Below, in pieces: positions 7,470 to 17,198 of a DNA stretch of 64,000 nt. The position numbers and the translations under genes are program-made. Under the pieces are notes generated by a model. That model saw only the letters and a program-made list of their open reading frames with translations. It was not told where the DNA came from and ran no database searches. This DNA is from Kaistella polysaccharea. GTDB lineage: Bacteria; Bacteroidota; Bacteroidia; Flavobacteriales; Weeksellaceae. Positions within the stretch are counted from its first letter, which is position 1. Each line of letters begins with the position of its first letter. Location: assembly GCF_020410745.1 (NCBI RefSeq), contig NZ_CP084528.1:434001-498000 (forward strand). Reading direction: 5' to 3'.

Positions 7470-9224
7470 TTAATCTATTCCCATTTTTTCTAAAAATTTG
7501 CCGTATTTTTTTGATTTTCCGTAGTCGGTTACAAACTCTTCGTTTTCAAAAATTGTTTTTCCGCCAACTAAAACTTGAGAAATAACACCCTGATTTCTAT
7601 TGACTAATCGTTCATAATTCCCGAATTCTTCGATGACATCTAATTCAACATTTTCTGTGACATTGTCAAACTTTGTTGGATCAATAATCACCAAATCAGC
7701 CATTTTCCCTTTGGTTAAAAATCCTCGATCCAAATCAAACCAATTTCCCTGTTCTTTCGTTAATCTCCAAATACATTTTTCCATACTCATTATTGGAGTG
7801 CCTTTATCAATGGATTCCTGAACGATTTTTATCATTTTTAAAGGGAAATTATAGAACGCCATATTGTTTAAATGCGCCCCAGCATCTGAAAAACTAATTA
7901 AATTGTATTTAAAATTGTACAGATCTTTGTACTTTTCTTTTCGATCATTTGCGATTGTGGTCGTCCATCTGATTTTTTTATCATATTGAATGATGGTATC
8001 TAAAAATACATCAACGGGATGCTGTTTTTTCTCCGCTGCAATTTCGAAGAAGTTTTTACCTATTAAACTTTTATCAGGACAATCGATAATTACTGCTTTA
8101 CTTAAGTCTTTATGCCAGACTTTAGGCGCAAACTTTTTCTTGATTTCTTTTTTAAAATTATCTCGAAAATGCGGGTCAGAAATGAGCTCGTCTCTTTGAT
8201 CCAATTCTTTTGCCAGATGCCGCAGCGCTTCTCCACTTGGAAACTCTTCAAACATCACCGAATCTACGCCATCATAATAAACCGTAAACGGACAAGGCGG
8301 AGATTGCATTCTGAAATTCGCATTTCCTAAAACATTTATACCTGTGGAAGCTGTTGCAATTATGGGATAAATATACCGGTCACCAATTAAATCCATCATG
8401 GCGATCATCGTCGTTTTTAATGGCTTTCTGAAAATTCCGGTGCTTGATAACATATAATTAAAAGCGTTCACTCTTGTCACCAAATTTGGTGCACCTTGAA
8501 GAACTGCATTTCTTTTTCGAAGCAGTTCAATTAAGCTTTTCCTTTCTTTCCAGGAAGAGTAGAAGGACGGGGTTTTATGAGACCAGTATCGATCTCCATC
8601 CATTTTATCCCACGGATTATCCATTGTTGACAAACCAATAAAACCTTCATCTAAAGCATCGTTCAGCATTTTGAGCATTTGATCTTTTTCTTCTTCGGTC
8701 GCCGAAACATTATCGGTTAAAGAACGCTTAATTCCCAACGCTTTCATTCGAATATCAGAATGACCAACGAATGAGGCAATGTTGATTCCTAATGGCAAGG
8801 TATTGATGTAAGCTTTCCATTCTTTCGGCGCGTTCCATGTTTTCTCTTTTTCCAGCAAAGGCAACATCACTTCCCTCGGAATCGCCTCAACTCTGGTGAA
8901 AGAATCGGCTGTATCTTCCGGATTATTAAAAACGGCAGAAACAGAGCAACTTCCCAAAATGATAGTGGTAACACCATGTCGAGCAGATTCTTTTAGTCCA
9001 GGTGAAGCGAGAACTTCCGCGTCATAATGGGTGTGAGAATCTATAAATCCTGGAACAATCCATTTTCCTGCTGCCTCAACAATTTTCACTTCTTCATCTG
9101 ATGTTGAAAGATTAAGGCCAATTTCCAGTATTTTTCCAGATTCATCAATAAGTACATCTTGCTTTATTGCTTTTTCATCCGCGTCTCCCGAGAAAAATAG
9201 TCCGTCTTTGATCAGTGTTTTCAT
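7470..9224 (-). CDS. N-acyl-D-amino-acid deacylase / D-aminoacylase family amidohydrolase
   Basis: A 584-residue metal-dependent amidohydrolase. The segment GKWIVPGFIDSHTHYDAEVL carries the HxH metal ligands near residues 63-65. Further family blocks are HGVTTIILGSCS, GHSDIRMKALG and SDAGAHLNNM (a metal-binding Asp), with the C-terminal GKMADLVIIDP strand that completes the small beta-sandwich. The closest families are N-acyl-D-amino-acid and N-acyl-D-glutamate deacylases, which free D-amino acids from acyl derivatives. No signal peptide is seen. The substrate is not certain. A TonB-C protein gene lies 42 bp upstream on the same strand and may share a transcript. Confidence 0.82.
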   Translation of the reverse strand: MKTLIKDGLFFSGDADEKAIKQDVLIDESGKILEIGLNLSTSDEEVKIVEAAGKWIVPGFIDSHTHYDAEVLASPGLKESARHGVTTIILGSCSVSAVFNNPEDTADSFTRVEAIPREVMLPLLEKEKTWNAPKEWKAYINTLPLGINIASFVGHSDIRMKALGIKRSLTDNVSATEEEKDQMLKMLNDALDEGFIGLSTMDNPWDKMDGDRYWSHKTPSFYSSWKERKSLIELLRKRNAVLQGAPNLVTRVNAFNYMLSSTGIFRKPLKTTMIAMMDLIGDRYIYPIIATASTGINVLGNANFRMQSPPCPFTVYYDGVDSVMFEEFPSGEALRHLAKELDQRDELISDPHFRDNFKKEIKKKFAPKVWHKDLSKAVIIDCPDKSLIGKNFFEIAAEKKQHPVDVFLDTIIQYDKKIRWTTTIANDRKEKYKDLYNFKYNLISFSDAGAHLNNMAFYNFPLKMIKIVQESIDKGTPIMSMEKCIWRLTKEQGNWFDLDRGFLTKGKMADLVIIDPTKFDNVTENVELDVIEEFGNYERLVNRNQGVISQVLVGGKTIFENEEFVTDYGKSKKYGKFLEKMGID

Positions 9225-9266
9225 GTGTTTTCTATTACGTTTTTACAAAACCAGATGGCGATCATT

Positions 9267-9731
9267 TTATTTTGTTTTTGTACTCGTAGATTTGAGTCGA
9301 AAAGGAATTCTCACGATATCAATTACATTTTTGCCCTCTCTATTTTTAGCAGGTTCCCATTTAATATTTTCTGTGGTCTTCTTTACGGCTGCTTTTACAT
9401 GATCATTAAATCTGTCATCCGATCCGTAGACCGAAATATGAAGTACATTCCCGGTGACATCAATTTTTAAAATAATTTGAGTCTCTAAATTATGATCAAC
9501 ATTTTTGAAATAATCCTCACTTATATTTGCCGTTACCATATTTAAAAAATCCTTATTTCCTGTCGGAAAGTAGGCAGGAAATGTGGTGATTGGAGGCGGT
9601 GGAACCGAGAAATCATGAGGTTGAGTTGCTTCATATTTGGATACTATTTTTCCTCCGTTTTTATCTTTCGTTTTTTGCGCCCCTAAAAAATTGAGAACAA
9701 GAATTGCGGCGAATAACAGTGTTTTTTTCAT
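9267..9731 (-). CDS. Exported protein with a TonB C-terminal domain
   Basis: A 154-residue protein with a clear Sec signal peptide (MKKTLLFAAILVLNFLGAQ). A proline-rich segment (FSVPPPPITTFPAYFP) is followed by a TonB-C fold (about 60-148) with the characteristic IDVTGNVLHISVYGSD and a WEPAKNREGKNV-type hairpin. Unlike real TonB it lacks a membrane anchor, so it is probably one of the many soluble periplasmic TonB-C proteins of Bacteroidota, not the energy transducer itself. The partner is unknown. Confidence 0.75.
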   Translation of the reverse strand: MKKTLLFAAILVLNFLGAQKTKDKNGGKIVSKYEATQPHDFSVPPPPITTFPAYFPTGNKDFLNMVTANISEDYFKNVDHNLETQIILKIDVTGNVLHISVYGSDDRFNDHVKAAVKKTTENIKWEPAKNREGKNVIDIVRIPFRLKSTSTKTK

Positions 9732-9864
9732 CAGCTGGTATTTTTCATAAGAAGAAATTTATAATAAAGATAAATGTTTCGCTTACAATTAATTGCATTT
9801 TATTGCTACTAAAATTTACGTATTACTTCCCTTTATTATTAAATGTTCATTTCAAAATAAATTA

Positions 9865-10206
9865 TCAGTGCGTTTTTGTGTTTTCCATTTCATCCATCGC
9901 AATTGTTGCATGAGCGTAAGCGGCCCCGGCACGCATTTCTGCAGCGACCCAAATTGCTTCCATAATTTCTTCTTTTGATGCTCCTTTTCTCATCGCCTGT
10001 TTAGAATGTGATCTGATGCAATATGGACATTGGGTGACATGTGCCACTGCAACTGCTATAAGTTGTTTTGTTTTTTCATCCAAAGCGCCTGCTTCAAATA
10101 CTGTTTTGCTGAAGTTGCGCCAGGCTTCTACATTCTTTGGAGCTAAAGCGGCTTTTTTATCATTCAACTCTTTCGTCGTTACTGGATATAAATCTTGATT
10201 TTCCAT
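9865..10206 (-). CDS. Carboxymuconolactone decarboxylase family protein (AhpD-like)
   Basis: A 113-residue all-alpha protein. CPYCIRSHSKQAMRKGAS contains the CxxC-xxH redox motif of AhpD-like alkylhydroperoxidases. The surrounding helices (FEAGALDEKTKQLIAVAVAH, then EEIMEAIWVAAEMRAGAAYAH) match the CMD domain. The CxxCxxxH arrangement predicts thiol-based peroxidase activity, not lactone decarboxylation. It is a single gene, with a 271-bp upstream gap holding an inverted repeat. Confidence 0.88.
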   Translation of the reverse strand: MENQDLYPVTTKELNDKKAALAPKNVEAWRNFSKTVFEAGALDEKTKQLIAVAVAHVTQCPYCIRSHSKQAMRKGASKEEIMEAIWVAAEMRAGAAYAHATIAMDEMENTKTH

Positions 10207-10254
10207 GAAATACTATTTTAGTTAATGATTAAGGTATATTTCTAATTTTTTTAA

Positions 10255-10366
10255 AACCACAAAAGACACAAAAGTTATTTTTTATAATTTATAAGCTAAG
10301 CAAAATCTGAGTTTTACTTTTTGGATAACTGTTTTTTAGTATGGTTTATTTGTCTCTTTTGTGGTT
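10255..10366. repeat. Inverted-repeat element (MITE-like)
   Basis: An 18-base arm AACCACAAAAGACACAAA at 10255 is mirrored at 10349-10366 with one mismatch, leaving about 76 AT-rich bases between the arms. It fills most of the gap upstream of the AhpD-like gene. ACCACAAAAG-type ends recur in Bacteroidota intergenic repeats as far as I recall. It encodes no protein. Confidence 0.65.
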
Positions 10367-10476
10367 GAAAAATTAAAGATTTTATTTTTTTGTCACCCAT
10401 TTTGGTAACTTTTAAAAAGGATAGTTTTTACTTTAATAACACTAAAAGCTTTTTTAACTTTAGTGGTCACCTGTAT

Positions 10477-13263
10477 TTATTTTTCCAAAAACTGACGCAA
10501 AACATATTGTAAAATACCGCCATTTCGGTAATATTCAATTTCAATCAACGAATCCAGACGGGCGATGACCGTAAATTTAATTTCATTGCCATTTTCTGTT
10601 TTGGCGGTTATTTGAATTTCTTTTAAAGGTTTGATATCGTTTGCAATTCCCGTAATAGAAAAAACTTCTCTACCTGTAAGTCCGAGTTTTTCTGCAGTAT
10701 CGCCTTCTTTGTATTGAAGAGGTAAAACTCCTAATCCAACGAGATTACTTCTATGAATACGCTCGTAACTTTCTGCCAAGACTGCTTTTATTCCTAAGAG
10801 AAAAGTTCCTTTTGCTGCCCAATCTCTAGATGAACCGCTTCCGTATTCTTTGCCTGTTAAAACGATGAGTGGTGTTTGCGCTTCTTTGTATTTTACCGAA
10901 GCTTCATAAACGGACATTTCTTCACCAGTTGGTAAAAAAGACGTAAAACCTCCTTCTTTCTGGGCTAATTTATTTTTGATTCTCACATTGGCAAATGTTC
11001 CGCGAACCATCACTTCATCATTTCCACGGCGAGATCCATAAGAATTAAAATCCTCTTTATTTACGCCTTTACTCAAAAGATATTTACCGGCCGCAGAAGT
11101 CTCGCTAAAGGCACCTGCCGGAGAAATATGGTCAGTTGTTACGCTGTCCCCTAAAACCAACAAAGCTCTGCCATTTTCAATGTCTTGTAAAGGTTCAGTT
11201 TGAGTTGGAAGATCGTGAAAGAACGGGATCTCTTTAATATAGGTGGAATCTTCATCCCAATCATACAGTTTACCGGTAGGAACTTCCAGATTTCTCCAGA
11301 TTTCATTTCCGTCAAAAATTTCATCGTAGTTTTTCGCGAAATCTTTTGGAGATAATACACGGCTTAAAATTTCATTTATTTCGTCATCAGTAGGCCATAT
11401 ATCTTTCAGATAAACGAGTTCCTGATTAGAGTCATAACTGATCGGTTCGGTCGTTAAATCAATGTCAACACGTCCCGCAATTGCGTATGCAACAACCAAC
11501 ATTGGTGACATCAGAAAGTTCATTTTTACTTGCGGATGAATTCTGGCTTCAAAATTTCGGTTTCCTGATAAAACAGAGGTAACAATTAAATTATTATCAT
11601 CTACCGCTTTTGCGATTTTAGGTAATAACGGTCCTGAATTTCCAATACAAGAGGTGCAACCATAACCAACCAAATGGAAATGAAGCGCTTCCAAATCTTT
11701 CATCAAATCTGCTTTCTCAAGATAATCGGTCACCACCTTTGACCCTGGTGCGAGTGAAGTTTTCACCCAAGGTTTTACATCAATCCCGTGTTCTCGCGCT
11801 TTTCGTGCGACTAAGCCCGCCCCAATCATTACAAATGGATTGGAAGTATTTGTACAGGAAGTAATTGCTGCAATTGCTACGGACCCATCAGAGAGCATAA
11901 ATTTCTGGTCGCCGCGCGTAATCCAAACCGTTTGTAAGCCGTCTTTCGTTTTCGTTTCTATTTCTTCATTCATCACTTTTGCTTCGGCTTCAGGAACAGG
12001 TAAATCACCGCCTTCGTTATCAAATCGGGTAATAGATTTTTCAATTTCACGATCTTGATAATTGATGTATTTTCGATTAAAAGAATTGTGCAAAAGATCA
12101 ATAAATGTATTTTTAAAATCCTTTAGAAGAATTTTATCCTGTGGACGTTTTGGTCCTGCAACAGTTGGTTCAATGGTAGAAAGATCAAGTTCCAAAACAC
12201 TGGTGTAATTGATTTTATCTTCATTTTCCCGCCAAAGCATATTGGTTTTACAATAGTTTTCTACCAAATTGATTTGCGTTTCGGAGCGGTTGCTTTTACG
12301 CATATACTCCAAAGTTTTATCATCAATAGGGAAGTAGGTAATGGTGCAACCAAATTCCGGCGACATATTTCCAATCGTGGCGCGATCTGGCACAGAAAGG
12401 TTGGATAAACCGGGACCAAATACTTCGACAAATTTTCCTACGACTCCAAATTTTCGGAGAAGATTCGCAATGGTCAATACCAAATCTGTTGCAGTAGAAC
12501 CTAACGGAAGTTTACCACTTAATTTTAAACCAATTACTTCTGGCATAATAAAATAGAGTGGTTGACCCAATATCGCTGCTTCAGCTTCGATACCGCCAAC
12601 TCCCCAGGCGACGACACCAATGCCGTTTACCATCGGCGTGTGACTATCTGTTCCGACCAAAGTATCCGGAAAAACTTCTCCATTTCGCGCGATGACTCCT
12701 TTGGAGAGATACTCTAAATTAATTTGATGACAAATACCCATTCCTGGCGGAACAACACTAAAATTGTCAAAAGAATTTTGCGCCCATTTCAGAAATTGAT
12801 AGCGTTCCTGGTTTCTTTTATATTCCTCATCCATGTTCCGTGCGTAGGACTCTTCTGTTCCAAAATAATCAACTTGTACAGAATGATCGATAATCAGATC
12901 AACGGGAACGAGCGGGTTGATGGTATCTGGATCTTTTCCTTTTCTGGCTACTTCGGCACGAAGCGCCGCAATATCTACCACGGCAGGTACTCCCGTGAAA
13001 TCCTGCATTAAAACACGTGCTGGTTTAAAGGGAATATCTTTATCTGAACCTTGCGGAGTCCAGTGTAATATAGTGTCAATATTTTCTCTGGTAATTGAAA
13101 AGCCATCATAATTACGTAACGCATTTTCTAAGAGAATCCTAATCGAAAAAGGCAGCTTATCAATTTCGTATCCCTGATTTTGTAGCTCAGAAAGGCTGTA
13201 GTAATTGAAATCTCCTTCCGTTGTATTTAGAGTTTTTTTAATCTGAAAAATATCTTTTTCCAT
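10477..13263 (-). CDS. acnA: Aconitate hydratase (AcnA type)
   Basis: Interconverts citrate and isocitrate in the TCA cycle through a [4Fe-4S] cluster. The 928 residues match the monomeric AcnA/IRP family. Cluster cysteines are seen in AITSCTNTSNP (about residue 470) and GYGCTSCIGNSGP (two Cys, about 535-538). VGTDSHTPMVNGIGV and the C-terminal swivel-domain KEYGSGSSRDWAAKG are diagnostic. The divided domain order (1-3, then swivelling domain 4) is intact. A long 5' untranslated stretch lies upstream, and no neighbour forms an obvious operon with it. Confidence 0.96.
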   Translation of the reverse strand: MEKDIFQIKKTLNTTEGDFNYYSLSELQNQGYEIDKLPFSIRILLENALRNYDGFSITRENIDTILHWTPQGSDKDIPFKPARVLMQDFTGVPAVVDIAALRAEVARKGKDPDTINPLVPVDLIIDHSVQVDYFGTEESYARNMDEEYKRNQERYQFLKWAQNSFDNFSVVPPGMGICHQINLEYLSKGVIARNGEVFPDTLVGTDSHTPMVNGIGVVAWGVGGIEAEAAILGQPLYFIMPEVIGLKLSGKLPLGSTATDLVLTIANLLRKFGVVGKFVEVFGPGLSNLSVPDRATIGNMSPEFGCTITYFPIDDKTLEYMRKSNRSETQINLVENYCKTNMLWRENEDKINYTSVLELDLSTIEPTVAGPKRPQDKILLKDFKNTFIDLLHNSFNRKYINYQDREIEKSITRFDNEGGDLPVPEAEAKVMNEEIETKTKDGLQTVWITRGDQKFMLSDGSVAIAAITSCTNTSNPFVMIGAGLVARKAREHGIDVKPWVKTSLAPGSKVVTDYLEKADLMKDLEALHFHLVGYGCTSCIGNSGPLLPKIAKAVDDNNLIVTSVLSGNRNFEARIHPQVKMNFLMSPMLVVAYAIAGRVDIDLTTEPISYDSNQELVYLKDIWPTDDEINEILSRVLSPKDFAKNYDEIFDGNEIWRNLEVPTGKLYDWDEDSTYIKEIPFFHDLPTQTEPLQDIENGRALLVLGDSVTTDHISPAGAFSETSAAGKYLLSKGVNKEDFNSYGSRRGNDEVMVRGTFANVRIKNKLAQKEGGFTSFLPTGEEMSVYEASVKYKEAQTPLIVLTGKEYGSGSSRDWAAKGTFLLGIKAVLAESYERIHRSNLVGLGVLPLQYKEGDTAEKLGLTGREVFSITGIANDIKPLKEIQITAKTENGNEIKFTVIARLDSLIEIEYYRNGGILQYVLRQFLEK

Positions 13264-13605
13264 AATTCTGATTTTTTAATGGTGAATGATTTAAAACTTT
13301 GAACCGCGGATTATTAATGTTGTCTCAAAACGTAACATGAAAATTATTTTTACGAATCGTCTGAGAGATTTTAAAAGTAGAAGCTTTGTAAGAGCGATGG
13401 GTCATTTCCTTTATTAATGATTTTAAACAGGTTATAAAATTCTTAATATCTCAACCTTTTCTATTTTGAATATAAATTCACGATTATTTTGCTTCTACCA
13501 AAGTTAACAAATAAAGGAAAGCAAAAGGGTTCAATTTAATTTTTATATGATTTGGTGAGCTATTTTCTGCGTCTATTCAAGCAGATATTCAAGAAATCTA
13601 AAATA
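13264..13605. other. Intergenic region upstream of acnA
   Basis: About 340 bp with no gene. On the minus strand a TAnnTTTG-like -7 box (TAACTTTG; plus strand 13499-13506) lies about 235 bp before the acnA start. If used, it would give aconitase a long leader. I see no riboswitch-like structure in it. Confidence 0.35.
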
Positions 13606-13637
13606 AAAATATCCGCCTTTTAGCGGATATTTTTTTT
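13606..13637 (-). terminator. Intrinsic terminator after the acyl-CoA synthetase gene
   Basis: ATATCCGC pairs perfectly with GCGGATAT and is extended by A-T pairs on the outside. T-rich sequence follows on both strands, so it may work bidirectionally. Confidence 0.8.
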
Positions 13638-13679
13638 AGAGTATTTCGAAATAACCCTAATTTAGATAAAGACTGTACT

Positions 13680-15458
13680 TTATTCGGTATGTCCGTAAAG
13701 CTCATTATACAACTTGATATATCTCTCTTTTACGGCTTTTCTTTTCAGCTTCAAAGTAGGCGTGAGGAGACCTAATTCGATAGACCAAACATCTGGCGTT
13801 AACTCAAATTTCTTGATTTGTTCCCAATTTCCTAATTTGGTGTTGAGATAATCGATTTCTTTTTTAATTCGCTCTTTTAATTCTGGACTTTTTGCCATTT
13901 CTGCGGGAGTTGTACCAATTTGCAACTGCTTTCTTTTTGCCCAGTTTTTAATGAAATTGAAATCTGGTTGAACCAAGGCGCACGGCATTTTTTCGCCATC
14001 CCCAACAACCATGATCTGCTCGATGAATTTCGATGCTTTTGCTAAATTTTCAATCACCTGCGGTGCGATATATTTTCCACCAGAAGTTTTGAACATTTCT
14101 TTTTTACGATCGGTAATATGCAAATATCCTTCTTCGTCAATGTGCCCGATATCTCCGGTTTTGAAATAACCTTCATTATCAAAAGCTTCTTTGCTCATTT
14201 CTTCATTCTTGAAATATCCTTTGAATACAGAAGGACCTTTTACCGTAATTTCTCCATCTTCCTGGATCTTAACATCCAAATTATCTAAAACATGACCAAC
14301 TGTTCCAATTTTAATTTTACCAAAACTGTTCACTGAAATTACCGGCGAAGTTTCTGTTAAACCATAACCTTCCAAAATAGGAATTCCGGCATTTTGAAAC
14401 ATTTTATTTAACCTTGCAGAAAGAGCCGCAGAGCCAGAAACAAGCGTAATGATATTGCCGCCAAGACCTTCTCTCCATTTTGAAAATACGAGTTTGTCTG
14501 CAATAATCTCTTTCAAACCTGAAGGTTTTCCGAGCTTTTCCTTCGCTTTATTTACGCCAAGAGCCCACAAGAAGATTTTAGATTTTAAACCGCCTGCACT
14601 TGTTCCTTTATCGTAAATTTTATCATAAACTTTCTCGATAAGTCGCGGAACGACGGACATAATATGTGGCTGAACTTCCTTAATATTGTCGCCCATTTTT
14701 TCGATGCTTTCTGCAAAATAGACCGCATATCCATTATATTGATAAAGATAAAAAAGCATGCGCTCGAAAATATGACAGATTGGTAAAAAGCTTAGGATTT
14801 TAATATCACTAAACTCCAGACCTTTTACACGGGGAATTCTTGGGTTCGAAGAAAGTACGTTTGAAACGATGTTCTGGTGAGTTAGCATAACGCCTTTCGG
14901 TTTTCCTGTCGTCCCAGAAGTATAGATTAAAGTAGCCAAATCCTCAGAATTAATTGATTTTGCAAGATCATCTACTTCACTTTGTGTCGCTTCGTCTTTT
15001 CCCAAGTCAATAATTTCGCGCCAATTCGCAGCGCCATCAACTTGTTCAAATGTAAACACGCCCTGTAAAGTAGCAACATTTGATTTTATTTTAAGAACCT
15101 TGTCATACAATTCTTTGTCGGACACAAAACAGTATTTTACTTCTGCATTATTGAAGATGAAATCATAATCTTCTGGAGAAATACTTGGGTAGACTGGCAC
15201 TGAAATAGCCCCAATCTGGGAAATACCCAAATCCATAATTGCCCACTCAGTGCGTGTTGCAGAGGTGATAAGTGCAATTTTATCTCCAGGCTGAATTCCT
15301 AGTTTTAAAAGGCCACGTGACACTTTATTACCTTGGTTAATAAATTCAGTTGTCGACGTTTTTTCCCATTTTCCATTGTATTTGGTTACAAACATATCTT
15401 CTCTGGAATACTTTTCCAGAGCATTATGCGCGAAATCAAAAGTTCTTTTTATTGACAT
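13680..15458 (-). CDS. Long-chain fatty acyl-CoA synthetase (AMP-forming)
   Basis: Activates fatty acids to acyl-CoA via an acyl-adenylate. The 592 residues match the FadD15-like long-chain ligases. The P-loop YTSGTTGKPKGVMLTH lies near residue 178. GYGLTETSPVISVN is the adenylate-binding motif. GYFKTGDIGHIDEEGYLHI and DRKKEMFKTSGGKYIAP form the hinge and C-terminal lid. It is divergent from an acyl-CoA dehydrogenase gene across a 167-bp gap, so the two flank one regulatory region and probably act in the same fatty-acid degradation pathway. Confidence 0.92.
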   Translation of the reverse strand: MSIKRTFDFAHNALEKYSREDMFVTKYNGKWEKTSTTEFINQGNKVSRGLLKLGIQPGDKIALITSATRTEWAIMDLGISQIGAISVPVYPSISPEDYDFIFNNAEVKYCFVSDKELYDKVLKIKSNVATLQGVFTFEQVDGAANWREIIDLGKDEATQSEVDDLAKSINSEDLATLIYTSGTTGKPKGVMLTHQNIVSNVLSSNPRIPRVKGLEFSDIKILSFLPICHIFERMLFYLYQYNGYAVYFAESIEKMGDNIKEVQPHIMSVVPRLIEKVYDKIYDKGTSAGGLKSKIFLWALGVNKAKEKLGKPSGLKEIIADKLVFSKWREGLGGNIITLVSGSAALSARLNKMFQNAGIPILEGYGLTETSPVISVNSFGKIKIGTVGHVLDNLDVKIQEDGEITVKGPSVFKGYFKNEEMSKEAFDNEGYFKTGDIGHIDEEGYLHITDRKKEMFKTSGGKYIAPQVIENLAKASKFIEQIMVVGDGEKMPCALVQPDFNFIKNWAKRKQLQIGTTPAEMAKSPELKERIKKEIDYLNTKLGNWEQIKKFELTPDVWSIELGLLTPTLKLKRKAVKERYIKLYNELYGHTE

Positions 15459-15596
15459 ATCAAATAGTTAATTAATGATAAATTACGAAATTACCAAAAT
15501 CGTCTTGGTAAATGTAAAAATATCAAATTTATTTCAACTCACAAGAAGTATTTTAGAGTAAATTTTAAATTAATTTTTTACTTTTTAGAAATATTG

Positions 15597-15604
15597 TAAA
15601 TTTA
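15597..15604 (+). promoter_or_regulatory. Near-consensus -7 box of the acyl-CoA dehydrogenase gene
   Basis: TAAATTTA (one mismatch to TAnnTTTG) lies 21 bp before the ATG. Confidence 0.45.
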
Positions 15605-15625
15605 CCACCAAACAATTTTTATTTT

Positions 15626-16774
15626 ATGGATTTTAATTTATCTGAAGAACAGTTAATGATTCAGCAAGCTGCAAGAGATTTTGCGCAAACTGAACTTTTA
15701 CCCGGAGTTATAGAAAGAGACAACGCACAGAAGTTTCCACACGAACAGGTAAAGAAAATGGGCGAACTAGGACTGCTCGGAATGATGGTTGATCCTAAAT
15801 ATGGTGGTGCTGGAATGGACAGTATTTCTTACGTTCTTGCTGTTGAAGAAATTGCGAAAATAGATGCTTCTGCAGCCGTAGTGATGTCGGTAAACAACTC
15901 TTTGGTTTGTGCAGGATTGGAGAAATTTGCGAGTGAAGAGCAAAAAATGAAATACTTGAAACCACTTGCAAGTGGAGAAGTAATTGGAGCATTTGCTTTA
16001 TCAGAGCCAGAAGCTGGATCAGATGCGACTTCGCAGCAAACGACAGCAGTTGATAAAGGAGATCATTATATTTTGAACGGCACCAAAAACTGGATTACCA
16101 ATGGTGGTACAGCAACTTACTATATTGTAATTGCACAAACTGATCCTGAAAAAAAACATAAAGGAATCAATGCCTTCATCGTTGAGAAAGGATGGAAAGG
16201 TTTCGAAATCGGTCCGAAAGAAGACAAATTGGGAATTCGCGGAAGCGATACGCATTCATTGCTTTTCACGGACGTAGTCGTTCCAAAGGAAAACAGAATC
16301 GGTGAAGATGGTTTTGGTTTTAATTTCGCCATGGCAGTTTTAAACGGTGGTAGAATTGGGATCGCTTCTCAAGCTTTAGGAATTGCTTCAGGCGCTTATG
16401 AACTTTCTTTAAAATATGCGCAAACCAGAAAAGCTTTTAAAACTGAGATTATCAATCATCAGGCAATTGCTTTTAAATTAGCAGATATGGCAACGTCCAT
16501 TATGGCTGCCAGAATGTTATGCTACAAAGCGGCTGTTGAAAAAGATGAAGGAAAAGATATTTCTGAGATCGGTGCAATGGCAAAATTATATTCTTCACAA
16601 GTGGCAATGGACACTTCAATTGAAGCAGTTCAGATTCACGGCGGTTACGGGTATGTGAAAGAATATCACGTAGAAAGAATGATGCGTGATGCGAAAATAA
16701 CCCAAATTTATGAAGGTACTTCTGAGATTCAGAAAATCGTGATCTCACGAAGCATCGTTAAAAATAGTAAATAG
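15626..16774 (+). CDS. Acyl-CoA dehydrogenase
   Basis: A FAD-dependent dehydrogenase that introduces the first double bond of beta-oxidation. At 382 residues it is the standard tetrameric short/medium-chain type. FALSEPEAGSDATS and NWITNGGTA are the FAD- and substrate-contact signatures. IHGGYGYVKEYHVERMMRDA and IYEGTSEIQKIVI hold the second signature and the catalytic glutamate (YEGT). It needs an ETF partner, which is not in the window. The neighbouring divergent acyl-CoA synthetase supports a role in fatty-acid use; butyryl- or short-chain specificity is possible. Confidence 0.93.
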   Translation: MDFNLSEEQLMIQQAARDFAQTELLPGVIERDNAQKFPHEQVKKMGELGLLGMMVDPKYGGAGMDSISYVLAVEEIAKIDASAAVVMSVNNSLVCAGLEKFASEEQKMKYLKPLASGEVIGAFALSEPEAGSDATSQQTTAVDKGDHYILNGTKNWITNGGTATYYIVIAQTDPEKKHKGINAFIVEKGWKGFEIGPKEDKLGIRGSDTHSLLFTDVVVPKENRIGEDGFGFNFAMAVLNGGRIGIASQALGIASGAYELSLKYAQTRKAFKTEIINHQAIAFKLADMATSIMAARMLCYKAAVEKDEGKDISEIGAMAKLYSSQVAMDTSIEAVQIHGGYGYVKEYHVERMMRDAKITQIYEGTSEIQKIVISRSIVKNSK

Positions 16775-16788
16775 TAAAAAAACACGCG

Positions 16789-17151
16789 ATGAAAAAAGTT
16801 TGGATTATTGTAATTGCCGTTATTCTCGTTTTGGGAAGTTTTATGTGGTATAAATATTATTTTGTTTTTGCCGAAGGAGTAAAATCTGGTTACCTGAATT
16901 ATGCAAATAAGAAAGGGTATATTTTTAAAACTTATGAAGGAAAATTAATTCAGGAAGGTTTCGGTCGCGGAAAAACCGGCGCATTGACCAGTTATGAATT
17001 TGAATTCTCTGTAGAGAACGAAGCGATCTTTAAACAACTTGAAGAAAACAGCGGAAAGCAGTTTGATTTACATTACAAAGAATACAACGGTGCACTTCCA
17101 TGGCGTGGAAATACAAAATATGTGGTTGATAAAGTTGTCAACATGAAATAA
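16789..17151 (+). CDS. Conserved small membrane-anchored protein, unknown function
   Basis: 120 residues with one N-terminal membrane helix (IIVIAVILVLGSFMWYKYY) and a soluble C-terminal beta-rich domain (about 30-120). It starts 14 bp after the acyl-CoA dehydrogenase stop, so it is very likely cotranscribed with it, and a terminator follows directly. I know similar proteins from Chryseobacterium-type genomes only as hypothetical. Confidence 0.72.
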   Translation: MKKVWIIVIAVILVLGSFMWYKYYFVFAEGVKSGYLNYANKKGYIFKTYEGKLIQEGFGRGKTGALTSYEFEFSVENEAIFKQLEENSGKQFDLHYKEYNGALPWRGNTKYVVDKVVNMK

Positions 17152-17156
17152 AAAGA

Positions 17157-17189
17157 AAATCCTTTCAGCAATCTGAAAGGATTTCTTAT
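17157..17189 (+). terminator. Intrinsic terminator
   Basis: AAATCCTTTCAG pairs with CTGAAAGGATTT around a CAAT loop, followed by CTTATTTTT. It lies between two plus-strand small genes. Confidence 0.85.
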
Positions 17190-17198
17190 TTTTAAAAA

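Noticed and set aside
9225-9470. Plus-strand open frames opposite the TonB-C gene
   Set aside because: They are hydrophobic antisense shadows of a gene with a signal peptide and a recognised domain.
13264-13605. A riboswitch or small RNA in the long acnA leader
   Set aside because: I saw no conserved structure or motif; only a possible distant promoter box.
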